Positions 47,659 to 57,104 of a stretch of DNA of 64,000 bases are shown piece after piece. Within the stretch, counting starts at the first letter, position 1, and each line of letters starts with the position of its first letter. The DNA comes from Amarolinea sp964580725 (GTDB lineage Bacteria; Chloroflexota; Anaerolineae; SSC4; Amarolineaceae): contig CAZOLV010000004.1 of NCBI GenBank assembly GCA_964580725.1, positions 38,303 through 102,302 of the forward strand. Direction: 5' to 3'. The notes beneath the pieces were generated by a model that did not search any database, was not told where the DNA came from, and saw only the letters and a program-made list of their open reading frames with translations. The position numbers and the translations under genes were made by a program.

Positions 47659-49512
47659 CTACTCCCTCTCGAACACATACACCGCCGGATGATCGAACAG
47701 GCGGAAGGTCAGCTCGGCGCCGCGGTCGTCCCAGGTAAACGGGCCAAACTGCGGGATTGGGCGAATCGTCTCGGTCAGGCGATAACCGGCGCGACCGTCG
47801 AACAGGCGTGCGTAGAAAGCGGCCTGAGCGGGATATTGCGCCGCGGCCGCCGCAAAACGATCGGCCCAGCTATCGCCGATGATGATGTAATCGCTGGTGA
47901 GCAGCCGGTCGAGATAATCTTGCGTGCGTGCGGCGGACACGATGGGCGCTTGATAGCGCACGCTGTCTACGCCGTCCACCTCGTAGGGACTCCAAATGCG
48001 CCAGTCGAAGCCGGTCAGCCCATACTCCAGTTCAGCCTTGTGCAGCAGCAGCCCTTCATCCTTTTCCACCAGAATCGAGGCGCCCGGCCGGATGTTCTGC
48101 TGAATCCAGGCCGCGGCGCGCAGTCGCGTGTCGGGCTGGAGGTAGATGGAGAGGAAGGCCAGTGTGTGCAGGAGCGCCGCGCCCACCAGGCCGCCGAGCA
48201 GCAGGCGCGTTGCGGGGCGCAACCAGGCCCTGGGCGATGCCGGCCAGGCAGGCGATAGCCTGCCAGACCAAAGGCGAGCCAGCAAACGACCGCCCAGGAT
48301 GCAAAGCGGCGGGATGATGGGCAAGCCGTAGCGGATGAATTTGGCAAAAGAGCCGCCGGCGAACAGGCCAAAGGCGAGCAGCCACGTCAACACAAAGGCA
48401 TCCGCAAACCAGGCTCGCGGCTGGCCGGCGCGCGCGCCGCTTGATCGCTGTGTCCACAAGCGCCAGGCGCTGTAGCCCACGCCGGCCAGAGTCAGAGCGG
48501 TCAGCGGCAGGCCCAGGCCATAGCGCAGCCAGTTGGTGACGACGTAGAGGAACGCCGGCGTGCCTTCGAACTGCAGGGTGTAGAGGACGCGTAAGCTGCC
48601 GGAGACGACCAGGCTCTGCGTGCGCAGGGAGTCGTTGCGGTCGAGATCGAAGTAGGCTGCGGGATCGAGTACGGCGTAGGGGTTGATGGCCAGCCAGACG
48701 AGGACGGCGGTCAGCCCGCCGGCGAGCAGCGGGCCGCTGTGGGCGACGATGGTCGCCAGGCGCCGCACACGCGTGATTGGCGCGGCGGGTGCAGGCAGGC
48801 GCGCCAGGAAGGCGCAAAGAATGGGAAAGACGACGAGGAAGGCCCCAACCTTGACCGAAAGGGCCAGGGCAGCGGCCAGTCCGATCAAGATGAAATTGTG
48901 ATAGGTCGGCGGGCCGGGGCGGGCGGCAAGCAGCAGGGTGATGAGGATGAACGCAACTTGCAGCGAATCAACGGCGCCGAAATGGGCCTCGCGCACCGGC
49001 AGCAGGCTGACGGCCAACAGCAGGCCGGCCCAACGGGCGGCGTGTGCGTCGAAAAGACGCGTCGTGAGCTGCATGGTCAGGCCGACAGTGGCGGCGCTGG
49101 CCAGAGCAGCGCCGAGACGGGCGACGTAGAGGATGGGGGCCGAGTCGAAGGGGAGGGGAAGCAGCAGTTCGAGCCAGGCCAGCAGTTGTTCGGCAGCGGC
49201 GGCGGCCAGGGCCAGCAGGTAGAACGGCAGTGCACCGTAGGACGAGGCCTGCGGGTGCAGAGAGCCGTTGTCCAGAAAACGCTGCGCCAGTTGGTCGGTG
49301 AGGTAGATGACATGCGCTTCGTCCACGTGAAAGCTATGTGGGAAGCCCCACGTCAACCCGACGATGCGCAGAACAAGGGCGAGCAGAAGGATGGCGGCAT
49401 TGGGCCAGCCGAACCAGGAGGCGGGCAGGAGGCCGGCGAGACGCTTGGGCGCAGGAGGGGCCTGCGCCAGGCTCGTTGAGTGGACAGAGTGACGTGCAGC
49501 AGCGACGGTCAT
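47659..49512 (-). CDS. GT-C (family 39-like) membrane glycosyltransferase
   Basis: A 617-residue polytopic membrane enzyme. The first extracytoplasmic loop carries the acidic catalytic motif FPHSFHVDEAHVIYLTDQLA near residue 58-75, typical of PMT/ArnT-like GT-C enzymes that use polyprenyl-phosphate sugars. About ten to twelve TM segments follow. The last ~140 residues (AAWIQQNIRPGASILVEKDE onward) form a soluble extracytoplasmic domain. The ATG at 49512 overlaps the stop of the GMC gene (ATGA, 49509-49512), so it is translationally coupled and last in the long minus-strand block. The sugar and acceptor are unknown. Confidence 0.88.
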   Translation of the reverse strand: MTVAAARHSVHSTSLAQAPPAPKRLAGLLPASWFGWPNAAILLLALVLRIVGLTWGFPHSFHVDEAHVIYLTDQLAQRFLDNGSLHPQASSYGALPFYLLALAAAAAEQLLAWLELLLPLPFDSAPILYVARLGAALASAATVGLTMQLTTRLFDAHAARWAGLLLAVSLLPVREAHFGAVDSLQVAFILITLLLAARPGPPTYHNFILIGLAAALALSVKVGAFLVVFPILCAFLARLPAPAAPITRVRRLATIVAHSGPLLAGGLTAVLVWLAINPYAVLDPAAYFDLDRNDSLRTQSLVVSGSLRVLYTLQFEGTPAFLYVVTNWLRYGLGLPLTALTLAGVGYSAWRLWTQRSSGARAGQPRAWFADAFVLTWLLAFGLFAGGSFAKFIRYGLPIIPPLCILGGRLLARLWSGRLSPAWPASPRAWLRPATRLLLGGLVGAALLHTLAFLSIYLQPDTRLRAAAWIQQNIRPGASILVEKDEGLLLHKAELEYGLTGFDWRIWSPYEVDGVDSVRYQAPIVSAARTQDYLDRLLTSDYIIIGDSWADRFAAAAAQYPAQAAFYARLFDGRAGYRLTETIRPIPQFGPFTWDDRGAELTFRLFDHPAVYVFERE

Positions 49513-51152
49513 AGTTCGTTGCGCTTGAAGGCGGCGATGATGCCATCGGCGGTGCGGGCGGCGAGGGCGGAGATGGTCAGCGCCGGGTTGACGCCCGCGC
49601 CGGTGACGAAAGGCGAGCTGTCGCCGATGAACAGATTGGGCACATCGTGGGTGCGGCACCAGGCGTCCACGACGGAGGCGCGGGGGTCAGCGCCCATGCG
49701 GCAGGTTCCGAGATAGTGGGACGAGCCGCCGGGTCTGAATTCCGGCTCCCAACCGTCGAGCGGACGGGCATTGGCGGCATCCAGAATTTCGAGCGAACGC
49801 TGGCGGATGGCGGTGAGCATGGCCTGATCGTTGGCATACGGCTGATTGACGATGTGGGGGACGGGCAGGCCGTAGAGATCCTGCACATCGGAGTTCAGAC
49901 TGACGCTGTTGCGCACATCGGGTAGTTGATCACCGACGGAGGCCAGGCCGACGATGTGGCTGAAGATCTCGCTCATGCGCTGCTTGTGTTGGGCGCCCCA
50001 ACCGGGCACGCGCTGGGCGACGGTGAGGGGCCATTGCCAGCCGTTGTTGACCTCCAGGGTGAAGCCGCGGACGAAGCTGTTGTGTGGGTCGGTGGCGTAG
50101 AAATCCTGAATCATGCCGCCGGCGGGAACACCGCGCCAGGCGTCGAGCCGTTCCTCGCTGAAGCCGTAGCTGAAGAGGGCGAGGTGTTCGGTGAAATACT
50201 TGCCGACGAGGCCGCTGGAGTTGGCAAGCCCGTTGGGAAAGAGGGTTGAGCGGCTGAGCAGCAGCAGGCGCGGGGTTTCGACGGCGTTGCCGGCCACGAC
50301 GATGGCGCGGGCGGCGATTTCGTGTTCCTGGCGGTTGGCGTCGAAGTAGATGACGCTGCGGGCGCGCCCCTCCGGGGTGACGGTGATCTCGCGCGCCATG
50401 CACTGCGGGCGGATTTCGACGCGTCCGGTCGCTTCGGCTTTGCGCACGTAGGTGACGTCGCTGCTGCCCTTGGCGGCGATTTTGCAGCCGAGGCGACAAG
50501 CGCCGCACTGGATGGATGCGGGACGGCCATTCCAGGGCTGGCTGGGCAAGGCCAGGGGCGAATGCACGAGATGGAAGCCCAGGCGGTCGGCGCCGCGCTT
50601 GATGGCCAGGCTGGCGCAGTTGAAGGGGAAGGGCGGCAAGGGGAAAGGTCGGCTGCGCGGGGGATCGAACGGGTTGGCCTCGGCGCCCGAAGGCCCGGAG
50701 ATGCCGATTTCGTACTCGACGCGGGTGTAGTATGGCTCCAGGTCAGCGTAGGAGATGGGCCAATCGGCGGCGACGCCATCTTCGCTATAGACGCGGAAAT
50801 CGGAAGGATGAAAGCGAGGCGACACGCCCACGTAGACGAGCGTCGAACCGCCCACGCCTTTGGCGCGGCTGTAGTTGAACCAGTCCGGGCCGCCAGAGGT
50901 GTAGAGGTCGCGGCGCGGGTCGTCAGGCGCAAAGACGCGCGCCGCGCTGACCTCGAAATCGCGCTCGGTGGTGCGGTAGTCTACGTAGGGGTTGAAACGC
51001 TTGCCAGCTTCGATCACGACGACGCGCAGGCCGGCTGCGCCCAGTTCTTTGGCGATGACGCCGCCGCCGGCGCCGCAGCCGATCACGACGACATCGGTCG
51101 TTTCGCGCGTCGGTTGCAGGCGTGGGACGGTGAGTGAAATCGAGCCGGTCAT
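49509..51152 (-). CDS. GMC-family FAD oxidoreductase
   Basis: Flavin-dependent dehydrogenase, 547 residues. The FAD-binding motif is VVIGCGAGGGVIAKELGAAG near 22-41, with IEAG after it. The substrate domain includes KGVGGSTLVYVGVSPR and a Cys pair in IQCGACRLGC. The C-terminal GMC domain has SSHYLGTCRMGADP and PALTISALAARTADGI. It fits the large subunit of gluconate 2-dehydrogenase-like membrane complexes, with the upstream Tat-exported subunit 3 as partner (ATGA overlap at 49509-49512 downstream and 51149-51152 upstream). No cytochrome subunit is next to it, so the electron acceptor is unknown. The substrate is probably a sugar or other alcohol. Confidence 0.92.
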   Translation of the reverse strand: MTGSISLTVPRLQPTRETTDVVVIGCGAGGGVIAKELGAAGLRVVVIEAGKRFNPYVDYRTTERDFEVSAARVFAPDDPRRDLYTSGGPDWFNYSRAKGVGGSTLVYVGVSPRFHPSDFRVYSEDGVAADWPISYADLEPYYTRVEYEIGISGPSGAEANPFDPPRSRPFPLPPFPFNCASLAIKRGADRLGFHLVHSPLALPSQPWNGRPASIQCGACRLGCKIAAKGSSDVTYVRKAEATGRVEIRPQCMAREITVTPEGRARSVIYFDANRQEHEIAARAIVVAGNAVETPRLLLLSRSTLFPNGLANSSGLVGKYFTEHLALFSYGFSEERLDAWRGVPAGGMIQDFYATDPHNSFVRGFTLEVNNGWQWPLTVAQRVPGWGAQHKQRMSEIFSHIVGLASVGDQLPDVRNSVSLNSDVQDLYGLPVPHIVNQPYANDQAMLTAIRQRSLEILDAANARPLDGWEPEFRPGGSSHYLGTCRMGADPRASVVDAWCRTHDVPNLFIGDSSPFVTGAGVNPALTISALAARTADGIIAAFKRNEL

Positions 51153-51844
51153 GAGGCGCAGCTCCCCAGGTCATTGACGAAGCCGCGCGGCTGCGGAGGG
51201 CCGACGTAGCCAAGCCAGTCCCAGGCGACCTGGCTGGTGTAGAAGGCCTGCATGGCGTCGCGCACGAGCTGTGGGAAGAGATCGAGCGCTGGGCCAAGAC
51301 CTTCCCAGTCGTGATAGAGGTTGCGCGCCCGCCGCTCGACGGCGAGCAGCGCCCGTTCCGGCAGATTGTCGGCGGTGCGTTCGGTACGCTGGTGCATGGC
51401 ATCCACGGCGTCGAGCAGGGCGAGCTGTTGGTCGGGCGGCAATTCGGCGAAGAGGGCGCCGTGCGTGCGCTGCGCAAGCTCATCGAAGGCGAGCAGGCCG
51501 GGGGCGTAGAGGTCGCGGCGGGCCGCCGAGGTGGCGATCAGCCGGTCCATGACATCCACGAGCTGCGCTTCCGGCGCGCCAGGGCCGAAAGCGTCCGAGG
51601 GGATCAGGTGAGCGAGCAGCGCGCCGAGTAGGATGTACTCCTGATGGGTCAGCCAGGCGATGGCGCCGGTAGGACGTTGCTGCTGGCGGGCGGTCAGAAT
51701 TGCGCCGCGCTGCTGGTGATCGAGGGCTGCTTTGCCGCCGGCGCCGGCCACGGCCAACCCGGCGACAGCTCCGCCGGCCACCGCGGCGCGTTTGAGGAAC
51801 ACGCGCCGGCTGACCGATTTGGTTGGTTTGGTTTGGTTGGTCAT
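51149..51844 (-). CDS. Tat-exported gluconate 2-dehydrogenase subunit 3-like protein
   Basis: A 231-residue protein. It starts with a twin-arginine signal (SVSRRVFLKRAAVAGGAVAG, about 10-30). The mature part is helical: WLTHQEYILLGALLAHLIPS, DVMDRLIATSAARRDLYAPG and AMQAFYTSQVAWDWLGY, the pattern of gluconate 2-dehydrogenase subunit 3. That subunit accompanies the GMC flavoprotein and lets it be exported folded. Its stop overlaps the GMC start by four bases. It follows the glycosyltransferase gene by 45 bases. Confidence 0.88.
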   Translation of the reverse strand: MTNQTKPTKSVSRRVFLKRAAVAGGAVAGLAVAGAGGKAALDHQQRGAILTARQQQRPTGAIAWLTHQEYILLGALLAHLIPSDAFGPGAPEAQLVDVMDRLIATSAARRDLYAPGLLAFDELAQRTHGALFAELPPDQQLALLDAVDAMHQRTERTADNLPERALLAVERRARNLYHDWEGLGPALDLFPQLVRDAMQAFYTSQVAWDWLGYVGPPQPRGFVNDLGSCAS

Positions 51845-51889
51845 TCGAATCCTCGATTGGTCATCTGTCCGGCGGCGGCGCAGCCCCGT

Positions 51890-53557
51890 TCAGGGGGCCG
51901 GCGTGCGCTGCCAGATGAGTAGATCGCCGCCGACGGCCTGGGGGTCACGGTAGATGAGCTGCCAGGGCGGGGGTAGGGCGGCGCCAGTTTGCCAGGCGGT
52001 GAGGGCGGGACGCCCGGCCAGTTTGCGGGGTGAGACAACGATGATGTCGGCTCGCAGTGCAGCGGCGTAGGCGACGGTTCGAGCCGGCGTGCCGTTGGGC
52101 ATGGGTAGATGGACGCTGCCGGCATGTGCGCTGCCAGGATCGGCGGTGTAGAAGGGAATTTGACTGTGCACCGCAAGGATGCGCAGCGGGCCGGGTGGGG
52201 TGCGCTGTGCCAGCCATTGACCGGCGCGCCGCTGATCTTCTTCGACGGCGCGGCGGCTGCTGATGGAACTGCCCCGCGGCAGGGTCACCAGGATGGCGAC
52301 CGTCAGGGCCAGCATGAGGGCCAGGCGATACGGCCGGGCCGGCGGCGCGGCGACCAGGGCAAGACCGGCCCCGGCCGCCAGCCAGCAGAACGGCAAGATC
52401 GGCAGCAGATAGCGCGTGTAGACCAGAGGGGCAAGGGCGACGGTGAGCAGCGCCAGGCCGCAAAACAAGGTCACGTAGGCAACGGCGGCCAAGGTGGGCG
52501 GGCGAGGGCGGGCGCCTGGCCAGGCGCCGAAGCTGCTTGCAATGCCGGCGATGATGGCCAGCAGGGCCAGGGGGGGCAAAAAATGAAGGGCAAGTTCCTG
52601 ACGCACACTGCGCAGCCCTTGCCAAAGCAGCGGCAACCGCTCGGCCGACCAGATGGGCGGGAGATCGGCAGGCAGGGGTTGGTTGAGTTGGGCGGTGCGC
52701 TGCAGAAAGACCCCCCAGGGCTGCCCGGCGTCGTCGAGGCCGTAGGCGGCGTCAACGTAGGCGCTCCCGGCGGCCATGCGTGTGGCGATGATGAAGTTCA
52801 GGGCGCTCTTGCTTTCGAATGCGACCCGATCGAGGGTCAGGCTGAGCCAGAGGATGTAGGGCAGGGCGAGCAGGGCGAAAGCGCCGAGCAGGGCGATGAG
52901 CCGGCTGGCGGCGGCGCGGCGCGATAGGGCGAGCGCCGGCGCCAGCCAAGGGCGTAGCAGAAAGGCGACGATGACGGGAAGCAGGGCAAATGCCCCTTCG
53001 ATGCGCGTCAGATAGGCGGCGCCGAGCAGCAGGCCGGTCACCAGGGCCGGGCCGGCGGTGGGGGTATGGGCGGCGCGCCAGCCCCAGGCCAGGCCGAGCA
53101 TGGTCAGCAGGGTGTAGAGGGTTTCGCTCGATTCGAAGCTGCTGTATTCGACCAAAATGGGGGCGGCGAGGGCGAGCAGCGCGGCGGGCAGGCCGGAACG
53201 CTGCGGAAAGAACCAGGGAGAGACGAGATAGAGTGCGGGGGCCAGGGCAGCGCCGGTCAGCAGCGAGATGAGCCGGGCGCTGAGAATGGCGTCGCCGGCG
53301 AGAGGGGTGAGCAGGGCGGTCAGGAGGGGGTAGAGCGGGGGGACGAAGGGTTCGATGTCGCCGAGGATGCCGATGTAGCCGCGTCCGGCGAGCAGGTTGC
53401 GGGCGAGCGTGATGTAGGTTGTTCCTTCGGTGAGCACGACGGGAGAGGCAACGACGGCAGGCAGACGCACGAACAGGGCGACGACGAAGATGATGCAGGC
53501 CAGGGCGCGGCGTGAGTGGCGCACGGACATGGTGGACAACGCGACATCAAGCGACAT
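51890..53557 (-). CDS. GT-C membrane glycosyltransferase (ArnT/PMT-like)
   Basis: A 555-residue polytopic membrane protein: N-terminal cytoplasmic segment, TM1 near 20-35 (RRALACIIFVVALFVRLPAV), then the loop VVLTEGTTYITLARNLLAGR with Glu in the position of the catalytic acid, followed by about nine more TM segments. The soluble C-terminal part starts near 445 (RRAGQWLAQRTPPGPLRILA). It differs from its neighbour at 47659 by lacking DE in the loop. ATG 53557 overlaps the end of the histidine kinase gene by 11 bases; ATG 53530 nine codons on is an alternative. The sugar and acceptor are unknown. Confidence 0.83.
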   Translation of the reverse strand: MSLDVALSTMSVRHSRRALACIIFVVALFVRLPAVVASPVVLTEGTTYITLARNLLAGRGYIGILGDIEPFVPPLYPLLTALLTPLAGDAILSARLISLLTGAALAPALYLVSPWFFPQRSGLPAALLALAAPILVEYSSFESSETLYTLLTMLGLAWGWRAAHTPTAGPALVTGLLLGAAYLTRIEGAFALLPVIVAFLLRPWLAPALALSRRAAASRLIALLGAFALLALPYILWLSLTLDRVAFESKSALNFIIATRMAAGSAYVDAAYGLDDAGQPWGVFLQRTAQLNQPLPADLPPIWSAERLPLLWQGLRSVRQELALHFLPPLALLAIIAGIASSFGAWPGARPRPPTLAAVAYVTLFCGLALLTVALAPLVYTRYLLPILPFCWLAAGAGLALVAAPPARPYRLALMLALTVAILVTLPRGSSISSRRAVEEDQRRAGQWLAQRTPPGPLRILAVHSQIPFYTADPGSAHAGSVHLPMPNGTPARTVAYAAALRADIIVVSPRKLAGRPALTAWQTGAALPPPWQLIYRDPQAVGGDLLIWQRTPAP

Positions 53558-55967
53558 GCGAGGCCTCTTCGGACGCAGTGGGGGGAAGGTTGGTGAAGTC
53601 GAGAGGCGCTTCGGGGCCGGCGCGGCGGCGCGGCAGGCGGATGTGAAAAGCAGCGCCGCGGCCCTCGTCGAGCGGACTTGCCACCCAGATGCGGCCGCCG
53701 TGGTATTCGACGATATGTTTGCAGATGGAAAGGCCGAGGCCGGCGCCTTTGTAGAGACGGCTGGAACTGCCGTCCACCTGGTAGAAGCGGTCGAAGATGC
53801 GCTGCTGTTCGGTGGGCGGAATGCCGATGCCGGTGTCGCTGACGCAGAGTTCGATGTCGTCGTCCTGGTTGGCTGGGGTTTCGGCGCGGCCATTGATTGT
53901 GACGACGCCGCCGGCGGGAGTGAATTTGATGGCATTGTCTACAAGGTTGGTCAATACCTGTTCGATGCGGAGGGGGTCGGCTTCGATGACGGGAAAATCA
54001 GGGCTGAGATGGTTGGCAATGGCGACTTTGCCGTTGGCGGCCTGTGGGGCCATCTTGGCGACGACGGCGGCGACGAGTTGGCCGAGATCGAGCGTTTCGA
54101 TGCGCAGCTTGATCTGGCCGGCCTCCATGCGGTTGAATTCGAGCAAGTCGCTGATGAGTCGCTGCAACTGCTGCGTCTGTTCTTTGACGACGCCCAGGAA
54201 GTCGCGCTGCAGCTCGTTGATGGGGCCGGTCTTACCCATCAGAATGATTTCGACGAAGCCCTTGATCGAATGGAGGGGTGTGCGCAGTTCGTGGGAGACG
54301 ACGCTGAGAAAGTTTGTTTTCATGCGTTCGAGTTCGACGCGAGCGGTGATGTCACGTAGAACGGTGACGACGCCGCGCTGTGCGCCTTCGACGCTGGACA
54401 TGGGGGAGGCCAGGGCCTGGTAGGTGTGAAGCCGGCGATCGTGGGCGGTCATCAGGTCAAGCTCGCGCACGACGGGCAGTTGGGCGGCGGTGGAGGCCTC
54501 TGCGATCAGCGGCAGCAGCGGACTTTGCGGGGCGAGTTCGGCCAGCGGTGCGCCGGTGAGCATCTGTGCGGCGCCGAAAATGCGCATGGCAACGGGGTTC
54601 ATCAGGAGCAGGCGGGCCTGCGGATCGGTGACGAGCACGGCGTCGCCAATGCCGACGACGACGGCTTCGAGTTCGCTGCTTTTGTCCCACGCTTCTTGAT
54701 ACAGGCGGGCGTTTTCGACGGCGGTGGCGGCGAAGTAGGCAAAGGAGAGTCCCAACTGCTGCTCTGCTTCGCCAAAGGGCAGACCGGCGCGGCTGTCACC
54801 CAAATAGAGTGCGCCGACGGGGCGTTGGCGGGCGATCAGGGGGATGACCAGGTAGGAGCGCATGCCCCAACGTTGAAACAGGGCGCGCTGATCGGGGCTG
54901 GCGCTGGCGGCGGCGTCACTGACGATGACCGGTTGTTCGCTGGACAGGGCGGTGGCGGCGGCCGGTTCGCCGGCGAGTTCGACGCTGAAGGCGTGCAGAG
55001 CGCCAGGGTCAGTCGCTGCGCCTGGCGCCCCGCCCCCCTGCCCCCCAATTTTGGGGGGATAGGGGGGCATGGGAGCATGGGGGTGGGGGGTAGCAGGGCT
55101 GGGCGGAGCCTGCCCGGCGGCGATGCTACCGAGCAGCCGCAGCCCTTCCTGATCGAGTACGGCGACGGCGCAGTGGCTGACGCCGAGCAGATTGGCCAGG
55201 CGGGCGACGATGACGCGGGAGACCTCTTCCATGCGCAGGGTCGAGGCGAGCGCCTGCATGACCTCCTGTAGAGTGCGCAGTTCGAGAACGCGCTGTCCGA
55301 GGTCGCTGGCGGTGCGCTGCAGGATGGCGGTTTTTTGAGCCAGATCGCTCTCTTGTTGGGTAAAGGCGCGGCTGAGATCGTGCGCCGCACGCTGCCAACG
55401 GGCGACGAACCAGGCGGCCAGGCAGGCGGCCAGAATCCAGGCCCACAAGAGCAGGTAGCGCAGTAGGAAGCCGCGCTCGCGCAGAAAGCCGAGGTCGCCG
55501 TGGGTGTTCCACAGCAAGAGAATGTAGAGAGGGCCAAGCACGAAGGGCAAGATCAAGGGGGAAAACAGGAGAAGCGGAGAACGGGCGTTTCTTTGCGGGA
55601 AGGTTGGGAGGAGCAGGATCGCCTTGAGAGCCAACAGGCCGTAGAGCAGGTAGAGGTCGCTGGCGACGCCGCCGTCGGCAACGATGAGATAGCTGCTGAA
55701 GGCGAGATCCCCGGCGAAGGCAAGCCACAGGAGCCAGGAGAGGGGGGGGATTTCGACGAGCCAGACGAGCAGGGTGGAGATGAGCGCAAAGAGCGCATAG
55801 AGAACCCAGGGCGCTGAAAGCCCACCGCCAAAGGGGGCGGAATCGGCGGTCAGGATGACGGCGGCGCCCAGGGCGACGATCACCCATCGCAGGGGGAGTC
55901 CGATGAGGCGTTCATGGCGATAGGCGTCGGCCAGGCTGGCCGGTGTGAAGGTGTTGGGCGCTGTCAT
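53547..55967 (-). CDS. multidomain membrane histidine kinase (GAF-PAS-HisKA-HATPase)
   Basis: An 806-residue sensor. About six TM segments occupy residues 25-195, a coiled coil 200-235 and a GAF domain 240-430. The GAF is interrupted near 290-320 by a Pro/Gly stretch (PPYPPKIGGQGGG) made by a repetitive DNA insert. A PAS domain follows (about 440-550, VVVGIGDAVLVTDPQARLLL). HisKA has H559 in SVVSHELRTPLHSIKG. HATPase has NLVDNAIKFTPAGG, DTGIGIPPTEQQRIF and GAGLGLSICKHIVEYHGG. No response regulator is adjacent. The end overlaps the glycosyltransferase start, and the upstream BNR gene stops five bases before its ATG. Confidence 0.93.
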   Translation of the reverse strand: MTAPNTFTPASLADAYRHERLIGLPLRWVIVALGAAVILTADSAPFGGGLSAPWVLYALFALISTLLVWLVEIPPLSWLLWLAFAGDLAFSSYLIVADGGVASDLYLLYGLLALKAILLLPTFPQRNARSPLLLFSPLILPFVLGPLYILLLWNTHGDLGFLRERGFLLRYLLLWAWILAACLAAWFVARWQRAAHDLSRAFTQQESDLAQKTAILQRTASDLGQRVLELRTLQEVMQALASTLRMEEVSRVIVARLANLLGVSHCAVAVLDQEGLRLLGSIAAGQAPPSPATPHPHAPMPPYPPKIGGQGGGAPGAATDPGALHAFSVELAGEPAAATALSSEQPVIVSDAAASASPDQRALFQRWGMRSYLVIPLIARQRPVGALYLGDSRAGLPFGEAEQQLGLSFAYFAATAVENARLYQEAWDKSSELEAVVVGIGDAVLVTDPQARLLLMNPVAMRIFGAAQMLTGAPLAELAPQSPLLPLIAEASTAAQLPVVRELDLMTAHDRRLHTYQALASPMSSVEGAQRGVVTVLRDITARVELERMKTNFLSVVSHELRTPLHSIKGFVEIILMGKTGPINELQRDFLGVVKEQTQQLQRLISDLLEFNRMEAGQIKLRIETLDLGQLVAAVVAKMAPQAANGKVAIANHLSPDFPVIEADPLRIEQVLTNLVDNAIKFTPAGGVVTINGRAETPANQDDDIELCVSDTGIGIPPTEQQRIFDRFYQVDGSSSRLYKGAGLGLSICKHIVEYHGGRIWVASPLDEGRGAAFHIRLPRRRAGPEAPLDFTNLPPTASEEASHVA
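55028..55090. repeat. C-run/G-run palindromic repeat with G-quadruplex potential inside a kinase gene
   Basis: CCCCCC-AATTTT-GGGGGG is followed on the plus strand by four more G-runs (GGGGGG, GGG, GGGGG, GGGGGG) separated by 1-5 bases (55053-55090), ideal for a G-quadruplex. It lies within the GAF-domain codons of the minus-strand kinase and keeps the frame open. Confidence 0.85.
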
Positions 55968-55971
55968 GTGC

Positions 55972-57087
55972 TCACCGCGGTGTCTGTGCAGGGGCGTCGT
56001 TCAGGCGCCAGATGCCTTGATCGCCGGCGACGAGCAGCCGGTTGCCAGGGCGAGGATCGAGCGCCAGGGCGTAGATGTGCCGAAATGGCCGGCTGTGCGG
56101 CGAGCCGTCGAGCGCACGCCAGGAACGCCCGCCGTCGGCGCTGGCAAAGAGGCCCTGGCCGGCGGCAAGATAGAGCGCCGCTGGCTCACCGTAACCGGTC
56201 AGCAGGATCGGGGCGGCGACGCCGTCGAACGGTTGAGAGATGCCTTGCCAGGTGACGCCCGCATCGGCGCTGGCAAAGAGGGTTCCGGCGCTCCAGGCAA
56301 ACAGGGAATCGGCCACCGCCAGCAGGCTGACCGGAGCGGGCGTGGGCAGCGTGATCGTTTCCCAGGCGGCCGGCGACGGCGTTTGCAGGCGCAGAATGAC
56401 GCCGCGTTCGGCGCCGACCAGCAGCGGCGGCGCGCTGCCGCTCTGTAAACCGGGTTGTGATCTGTCATGGACGATCAGGGTGACGGCAGCGCCGGCCTCG
56501 GCGGGCCAGGGGGGCGTTTCAAGCCATAGGCCGCCGCTTTCCCACAGCAGGCGGTTGCCGTCGGCCAGGTAGACCTCGCCGTGGGGGCCAAAGGCAAGCA
56601 CAGGATCGTGCGGGCTGTTGACCAGACTGCGCAGGAGCTGCCAGGCGCCGCCGCCGTCGGTAGAACGGTAGAGATCGGAGCGGTCGTTGGCGGTCATAAC
56701 GGCGAGGAGCAGACGGCCATTGTTGGGTGCGACGAGGAGCCGGCGCAGTTCGGGGGCGCCCCACAGCGAGCCACCAGGCAGATCACGGCCAACGGGACGC
56801 CAAAGGCTGCGTTCGGGCTGGCCGCCGACGGAGGTCAGGCTGCCTTGCAACAGGCCGCCGGTTGGCGTCCAGGCGTAGAAGAGCGGAACGCCGCCAGCCG
56901 AGCCGGCGGCCAGGTGCATCACACGGCGTCCCGGCAGGCCGACCGCCTCCCACGCGGCGGTTTGCGGCGCGGGACGCAGCAAGAGCAGCAGAGGAAGCAG
57001 GCAGATGAGCGAGCCAAGCGCCAACTGAGGCCAGGGGACCGGAGAGGGCGCCAGGACATCCTCGGCAGTGGGGCGATCGGTGTGCAC
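55972..57087 (-). CDS. membrane-anchored BNR-repeat (propeller) protein
   Basis: A 371-residue protein. GTG 57087 is chosen because GGGGAG lies seven bases upstream; an in-frame TTG at 57108 would overlap the TPR gene. One TM at about 23-39 (LALGSLICLLPLLLLL) anchors an extracellular propeller with Asp-box repeats: LYRSTDGGGAWQLL, LFASADAGVTWQGIS and LFASADGGRSWRALD. Such repeats are structural and occur in sialidases, Vps10 and photosystem assembly proteins. No catalytic residues were identified. It lies between the TPR gene (17 bases) and the histidine kinase (4 bases). Confidence 0.84.
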   Translation of the reverse strand: MHTDRPTAEDVLAPSPVPWPQLALGSLICLLPLLLLLRPAPQTAAWEAVGLPGRRVMHLAAGSAGGVPLFYAWTPTGGLLQGSLTSVGGQPERSLWRPVGRDLPGGSLWGAPELRRLLVAPNNGRLLLAVMTANDRSDLYRSTDGGGAWQLLRSLVNSPHDPVLAFGPHGEVYLADGNRLLWESGGLWLETPPWPAEAGAAVTLIVHDRSQPGLQSGSAPPLLVGAERGVILRLQTPSPAAWETITLPTPAPVSLLAVADSLFAWSAGTLFASADAGVTWQGISQPFDGVAAPILLTGYGEPAALYLAAGQGLFASADGGRSWRALDGSPHSRPFRHIYALALDPRPGNRLLVAGDQGIWRLNDAPAQTPR

Positions 57088-57104
57088 AGGAGATCTCCCC
57101 GTTC

